Part shown: piece by piece, positions 44,215 to 48,742 of the stretch
Position numbering within the stretch: the stretch's first letter is position 1
How the letters are laid out: each line of letters opens with the position of its first letter
NCBI GenBank assembly: GCA_002179805.1
Contig: NAVB01000293.1
Coordinates: 1 to 48,742 of the forward strand
DNA: 48,742 nt
Direction of reading: 5' to 3'
DNA from: Acanthamoeba lenticulata
Lineage: Eukaryota; Discosea; Longamoebia; Acanthamoebidae
Made by a program: the position numbers and the translations under genes
The notes under the pieces: generated by a model
What the model saw: the letters and a program-made list of their open reading frames with translations, nothing else
Told to the model about the DNA's origin: nothing
Database searches by the model: none

Positions 44215-45206
44215 TGTGCTGAAATTTATCCCATTCGCTTGCTCTCGCGAGAGAAGACGATTTGAGTTCGATAGATGTGCGGCAAGAAAGAGTAGGAAAA
44301 GGAACGCAAGGCGCAAAAGAACAGTGAGTCCGTGTTCGATTCAAAAAGTTGAACACGTTCAATGAGGAAGATGGCCAGAAAACACTCCTTCTTGCGGGCA
44401 CGGCCAACAGAATAAATCTCCTGCTTCACAGAAATTTCGCTCACGTTGCCCCTCGTACTTGCCCACAGGACCGCGATGATGAAGGCGACAGGCTGAGACT
44501 GGCCCACCCCGAGGGGTCTCAACACGCAACGGGAGCTTGTGAGCGGTAACGCGGGGCGGGCAGCTTGTGGCGTGTGCTCTTCCACAAACTCAAGTTCGCG
44601 TGCGGGAGGCCACTTGGTGCGGCCTACGAAGCTCGTGAGGCAACCAATGTCGTTTGTTTGAGCGATCCCCAGCAGTCACGAACTCGCAAGACCAACAGGG
44701 GCAAAAGAACTGTGCGCGCACGTTGTAGCGGCGCTTTTGGGTTTCAGCGCGCATAGGACGCACCTGAGGCTGGACAGGCGGTTCAGGTGGCGATCGCCGG
44801 CCCAAGCGAACGAACAAAGCAGAGGAAAGAAGCTCAACCATAGAAGCCCAGCCCAGCCAAACTCGTTGTGCTCACAAAAGGAGGGTATTAGGGTAGAGAT
44901 TGTTTGATTGTTCAGGTGCGGGTATGTACATGATGAGCGCAATATGCTACGTACAAAGTTGTTTACAAGGAAAAGACCAAGATGGCCCGGACCGCCGCGA
45001 GGGTCGGCGAGCTGGGACATGCATGGGGGGTGCACATGCGTTCAAATTAAAACTGCCGATGACGATATCGATCAACGTTATCGGTCACCAGGCGCGTTGC
45101 ACCTTGGTGTCATCAAGCCAAGTGTCGAGGTCGAGGTCCGAGTTCGAATCTTCTTGAAGCCGGCCACTCGAGCAGCATTGGGGTAGCTGGAAGGTGGAAG
45201 TCGAGC
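44215..45206. other. Intergenic region, about 1 kb
   Basis: This lies upstream of the transporter and downstream of the hypothetical minus-strand gene. No frame starts with ATG and carries splice, motif or composition support. The transporter promoter is expected next to 44215. I see no repeat or RNA gene. Confidence 0.4.
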
Positions 45207-45770
45207 TCACGAGGAGGCGTACAAGGTGGCGCTGGCCATTAGCCGCTCATTCGAACCGAACGCATCGAATTCAAAGCCGAGAGTCGCAACGCCATCGAAA
45301 GATGCCTCGAAGTTCGCCAGGGGTGTCTGGATTTGGCCGGATGACGAAAGCGGGGTCGCATTAGATGGTCGTTCTTGCTGCTGGTCAAGGAAGAGGTTAG
45401 GTGTGCGGGCGAGAGCGCCTCGAGAAGGTGATCGTGTAGGTGTGGAGGTCACCACTTCTCTCCTTGCCCGGTCGGTCCGTTTCTGTATCGGCTTGACGAC
45501 ATAGGGGCGACTTCTCGCACGGCTGTTGTGATGATGGCCGTAGGATCGTGACGCCGGCCGACCCTCTCGTTGCGCCAACGTGCGCCCCTGTTGGTGAGGT
45601 GCCGTGAGCAGGTGAGGTCCACTTCCTGCTCCGTGTGCGTCGGACAAGCCGAAGAACGGTACAGGTTGCACCAACGGCGTCGTAGTCGTTGGCGTCGTGG
45701 TGGTAGTAGTGAAGATGGTGGAGAAAGGAGCCGAAGGTCGTGAAGCGGGGCAGTTATTGTCGCTGTACAT
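45207..45770 (-). CDS. Hypothetical low-complexity protein
   Basis: The ATG at 45770 opens a frame of 187 residues; the frame extends upstream without ATG to a TAG at about 45867, which could instead be an acceptor (CGTAG) of an upstream exon. The protein begins MYSDNNCPASRPSAPF, has a Thr-rich run (IFTTTTTTPTTTTP), then Arg/Ser-rich sequence (KPIQKRTDRARRE) and an acidic/aromatic end (GVATLGFEFDAFGSNERLM). I recognise nothing. The opposite strand also has an open frame, so the coding call is weak. Confidence 0.35.
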   Translation of the reverse strand: MYSDNNCPASRPSAPFSTIFTTTTTTPTTTTPLVQPVPFFGLSDAHGAGSGPHLLTAPHQQGRTLAQREGRPASRSYGHHHNSRARSRPYVVKPIQKRTDRARREVVTSTPTRSPSRGALARTPNLFLDQQQERPSNATPLSSSGQIQTPLANFEASFDGVATLGFEFDAFGSNERLMASATLYASS

Positions 45771-46345
45771 GGTGTTGCTGGTGGGCTGTTGTGCGCGAGT
45801 GGTGGCGGGTGCAGTTGAGCTTGTCTCGCGCGTTGGAGCGTCGGGCACCGAGTGGCGTGGAGGCTACGGTCGGACAAATGGCGCTGAGGCAAGTCGGAAC
45901 AAGCACAGAGAAAGGCTTGGCTGGGTGGCGGCAGCAGCGCGGCGTAACGCCGTGTGTCTAATAATTTGCTCTCTCGCAGCTCAAACTGTGGCCGCAGCCA
46001 GCACGGGTTTGTTTCTCTCGCGAGAAAAGTGAGGGAATGCTTTCTCAGCCAAGCTTGTTGCGGTTTTTGTGCGTTCTTGCCTGCATGTCGTCAACAAATG
46101 CTCTCGTGACCGCCCCAAGCCACAAAGAAACCGGGAATGATCTGCCCCTGCCTTGGCCTGCCTTCGTCCTGATTTCGCTGCGTTTCCTCGTGAAGGAGGA
46201 TGCAGTGCTTTGATGTTGAGGCCACCGGTGTGGACCCCGTGTCAACCCCTTCATCGCCCACTCCAATCACACCTTTGCTTATGGGCGGGATTGTTGCGTA
46301 TGTTCGTTCTGTCTGTTTCTTGCATAGTCTCGCAAGAGCTGCATC
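45771..46345. other. Intergenic region downstream of CDC123
   Basis: This stretch holds the CDC123 3' UTR and, if real, the promoter or 5' exon of the hypothetical gene. The plus-strand frame at 45697-46032 runs antisense to that gene and has no motif, so I call nothing here. Confidence 0.35.
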
Positions 46346-47870
46346 TCAGCCAAGCTGGCCGGACTGCATCATCTCTACAAGCTTGTTGATGTCTGACGCT
46401 GTCGCGGCATCAAACATGCCACGCGCTACATCAACAGGGAAACGACTGCTGTTGGCTGTGCTCACACGCACCTCAGCCTCTGACTCAACGACCCGGAAGT
46501 CGAGCGACTCCTCCGCAGCCTTCAAGTCACCTTCTTCCTCGTCGCTGTCCTCGTCCGCTTCTTCTTTGCGGCGGTGCACGACGGGTGCGGCGTAGATCTC
46601 AGCCCACGAGAAGAGCATGCCGTCGGTGACCGGCCCGAATGGGTTGAAGTCGACGATCCACACCCGGTTCGTGGCCTCCTCCACGTACACGTCGACCACC
46701 ACTGTGCACACCAACACAATACTCCTTGTCAACGCGATGCCGCAACGGGTCCTCAAGTAAAGTGGAAAGCGCGCTTACCGTTGGGATCAGGAAACGTGTC
46801 GAGCACTTGCCCCTCGAAGAAGGACACGATCAAAGTCCGCAGCTGGGGCTTCATGCGTGGCAGAAACGGGTAGAACTTGGCCGGGTCCCGCTGGCTCACG
46901 CCTGCACGCCACATGATGCCGCTCAAAAATGTGAGGCCATACTCATGAGCCTTTGCAATCGATGGTGAAGACGCTGGTGTTGGTGAAGATTATGGGATAA
47001 CAATACCAACGAGGGTGCGTTGCTTGACGAAGCAGCGGAACTCGAGAGCCGGGGTAAGGGCGAACCACTTGCGGAGTACGAGGGTGAACTGTGGTGGCCG
47101 CTTGAGCTCGCTCGGCTGCCGTCCGTCGAGGTCCTTCACGCTCTCGGAAAACGCGTAGGAGAGGTCGTGCGACACAAAGTCGGAGCTCTTGAGCAAGAGG
47201 CAGATGTCGGCGAACGACGAGCAGTTAAGGATGCCGCCCACATTCATCCAGCTGGCGTCCTGCACGTGTAGGGAAGACGATGAATTGGAACCAAGACCAA
47301 GGGCGCATGTTGAGTAAGGGGAGGACCTTGGGGCTGCTCCAGTTGAGCTTGGGCATGACGGCTCCGCCCAGCTCGCTGATGAGAGACTCCACCTCAGCCT
47401 CCAGCTCGGGAAACTCAACATAATTGGCAGCATCGACTTCTTCCTCGGCCTCTTCATCTTCGCTCTGTTTGGCCACGTACGGCGTGAGACGCGAAACTAC
47501 TTGTGGGAAGAAGAGCAAAAGGGCTGTGTGCCTCTGATTGAATGCCCTCATCGTGCATTTGGCGCAGCTTCGCGGCGGCAGCGCGTCTTCGCTCAAGTGT
47601 AGGATCTACGTCGTCCTCGTCTGCCCACTCATCCACGCCGTAGTCCTCCAACTCGCGTTTGCGCTCGCGGTAAGCGGAGCTGGGCAGGTAGATCGTGCCA
47701 TCATCTTGCAAATAATCCACGAACTGATCGGGCAACGGCACGATGCGGCTTTTGAAGGTGTGCCTGCGGTAATTGGGGTACCAGCTGGCGAACATGCAGT
47801 TAAGCACATGGGCCTCGGTAACAGGCCACTTGGCCATCAGTTGCTTCTGCTCATCTTCTGACAATTCCAT
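46346..47870 (-). CDS. CDC123: CDC123 / D123 family eIF2 assembly factor
   Basis: CDC123 is an ATP-grasp-fold protein that binds eIF2-gamma and promotes assembly of the eIF2 complex, hence translation initiation and cell-cycle entry. Five exons (47870-47546, 47496-47327, 47259-47007, 46901-46779, 46701-46346) give 408 residues. Family landmarks: VLNCMFASWYPNYRRHTFKS, IVPLPDQFVDYLQDDGTIYL, LGGAVMPKLNWSSPKDASWM, LLLKSSDFVSHDL, LVLRKWFALTPALEFRCFV, GVSQRDPAKFY, and the ATP-grasp active-site end VWIVDFNPFGPVTDGMLFSW with its acidic Asp/Asn metal ligands. The acidic insert DEEAEEEVDAANYVEFPE precedes the PKLNW core as in animals. The first intron has no GT donor and fits a GC-AG intron (GC at 47545-47544, 49 nt). 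The gene shares a 58-bp gap with the divergent DDT-domain gene. Confidence 0.95.
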
Positions 47871-47928
47871 TTTGCTCTACTCGAAGAAATGAACAAAGAA
47901 ACTCTAGGATTAAATCCGCCCGCCTTCG
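47871..47928. promoter_or_regulatory. 58-bp divergent intergenic gap
   Basis: Only 58 bp separate the CDC123 ATG (minus strand) from the DDT-domain protein ATG (plus strand), so core promoters must overlap this gap or the coding sequences. No TATA box is evident. Confidence 0.5.
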
Positions 47929-48742
47929 ATGGAGATTGACGACACAGCATCGGAAGGCTCGGCGATCTATCGGCGACAGAGGAAGGCACTGACGAGCATG
48001 TGGGAGTTTGCCAGTGTGGTTGCCTTCCTTGATAGCTTCGATGAAGTTCTAAAGATTAAATCCTTTCATCCTTCGGTACCACTGTCTCTACTTCCCACTT
48101 TAGCTCAATGGACTAGTGATAATCGCTGTCCCAAACGACACATACGTTAACCTGTCATTCCCTTCCTCGGAGCAGACGCTTGAGAAGGCGTTGATCGAGC
48201 TAGAAGCCGTAGGAGACGAGCACCAGCGAAGAAAGGCGGCCAAGGTGGCGAAGGAGCGCAACGGCAACGCGACAGAGGAGAAAGCGGCTGCCAGTGACCG
48301 CGAGGCCGCTACAACGGGCACAGACAACGGCACGACACAGGAAGGCAACGGTGTGCAAGAAGAGAAGGACGAGGCCGAGCCCAAGCAAAAGGAAGGAAAG
48401 AAAAAGCTCAAGCAAGGTGACGATGAAGAAGGAGGAGAAGAGGAAGAAGCTAAAACAACTCAAGCTGTTGAAAAGAAGGAGGACGAGGAAGAAGAGGCTG
48501 ATGAAAGAGAGGAAGAGGAAGAAGAGGAGAATGGTCACGCGAATGGCAGGCGTGGAGGTCGAACAAAGAGACAGGCGGGCGAGACAGACGCCTTCTGGCG
48601 CACGAACGAGAGCTACCAGTACATCGCAGGACTTCACATCGCGCTCCTCAAGCCCTTCTCTGGTCGCGCCTCCTCTCTCCTGACGTACGTTCCCTCTCTG
48701 CAGCTCGTCTGTATTGTATTTTATTATTATTTTATTATTATT
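47929..48742 (+). CDS. DDT-domain protein, 5' part (runs off the window)
   Basis: Exons 47929-48075 and 48176-48684 join in frame, and a GTACGT donor after 48684 shows that the gene continues past the window end. The N terminus reads MEIDDTASEGSAIYRRQRKA, then WEFASVVAFLDSFDEVLKI and, across the splice, SFHPS/TLEKALIELE; this matches the DDT domain pattern of three helices ending in a leucine-rich LExAL segment. DDT domains occur in ISWI-type chromatin-remodelling subunits (BAZ/ACF1, BPTF) and bind the remodeller ATPase. After it comes a long Glu/Lys-rich linker, then FWRTNESYQYIAGLHIALLK. A nuclear chromatin-associated role is likely but rests on the DDT match alone. Confidence 0.7.

Noticed and set aside
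45697..46032. Plus-strand frame of 111 codons
   Set aside because: It begins at a non-ATG codon, is antisense to another weak frame and has no motif.
48103..48165. tRNA-like start (TAGCTCAATGG)
   Set aside because: No acceptor-stem pairing or T-loop (GTTCRANNC) follows at the right distance, and the segment lies in the first intron of the DDT-domain gene.

Overview
This window is nuclear DNA of a GC-rich, intron-dense, gene-dense eukaryote. Introns are short (about 50-120 nt in most cases), with donors mostly of the form GTRCGT/GTACG. Intergenic gaps are often 60-350 bp, and low-complexity Ser/Gln/Glu tracts are common. Together with the gene content (Rab11, a TRIM-NHL protein, a GATA finger factor, a CLC channel, a GRAM protein), this points to a free-living amoebozoan. 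Acanthamoeba is my best guess; this is inference from composition and gene style, not a database match. No rRNA, tRNA, transposon or CRISPR array was recognised.

Layout. 1-1240 (+): 3' end of an unrecognised gene. 1581-4015 (-): GATA-type zinc-finger regulator. 5020-6415 (-): soluble inorganic pyrophosphatase, divergent from 6975-8478 (+), an SH3 protein. 8583-10307 (-): intronless secreted glycoside hydrolase with two Ig-like repeats. 10627-12908 (-): RING/B-box/NHL (TRIM-NHL) protein. 13004-14925 (-): single-pass surface protein. 15394-16964 (-): Rab11-like GTPase in 11 exons. 17302-21431 (-): 1324-residue charged-repeat protein ending in a LIM domain. 21950-22912 (+): small protein with many CX9C/CX10C pairs. 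23011-26188 (-): 16-exon predicted ATPase of the ABC class with an added RGG-rich N terminus. 26389-27412 (+): Mu-like glutathione S-transferase. 27633-32168 (+): CLC chloride channel with C-terminal regulatory region. 32442-34525 (+): membrane-anchored fatty aldehyde dehydrogenase. 34844-36832 (+): low-complexity protein. 36940-38342 (-): coiled-coil/GRAM protein. 38605-41381 (-): protein with one C2H2-like finger and a long Ser/His/Gln region. 41401-41690: hairpin-rich non-coding stretch. 41710-44214 (-): major facilitator transporter. 45207-45770 (-): weak hypothetical gene. 46346-47870 (-): CDC123 (eIF2 assembly), divergent by only 58 bp from 47929 onward (+), a DDT-domain protein that runs off the window.

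Genes do not form a pathway; this is ordinary eukaryotic gene order with several divergent pairs that probably share promoters. I built the exon models by hand, requiring a splice dinucleotide at both ends, reading-frame continuity at every junction and, where the family is known, an unbroken conserved motif across it. The most notable points are a set of GC-AG introns (four with a GCACG donor start, one with GCATTC), a CLC channel that lacks both glutamates of the exchanger mechanism, the multi-CX9C protein, the RGG-fused ABC-class ATPase, the intronless hydrolase that may have been acquired from bacteria, and the hairpin-rich non-coding stretch.
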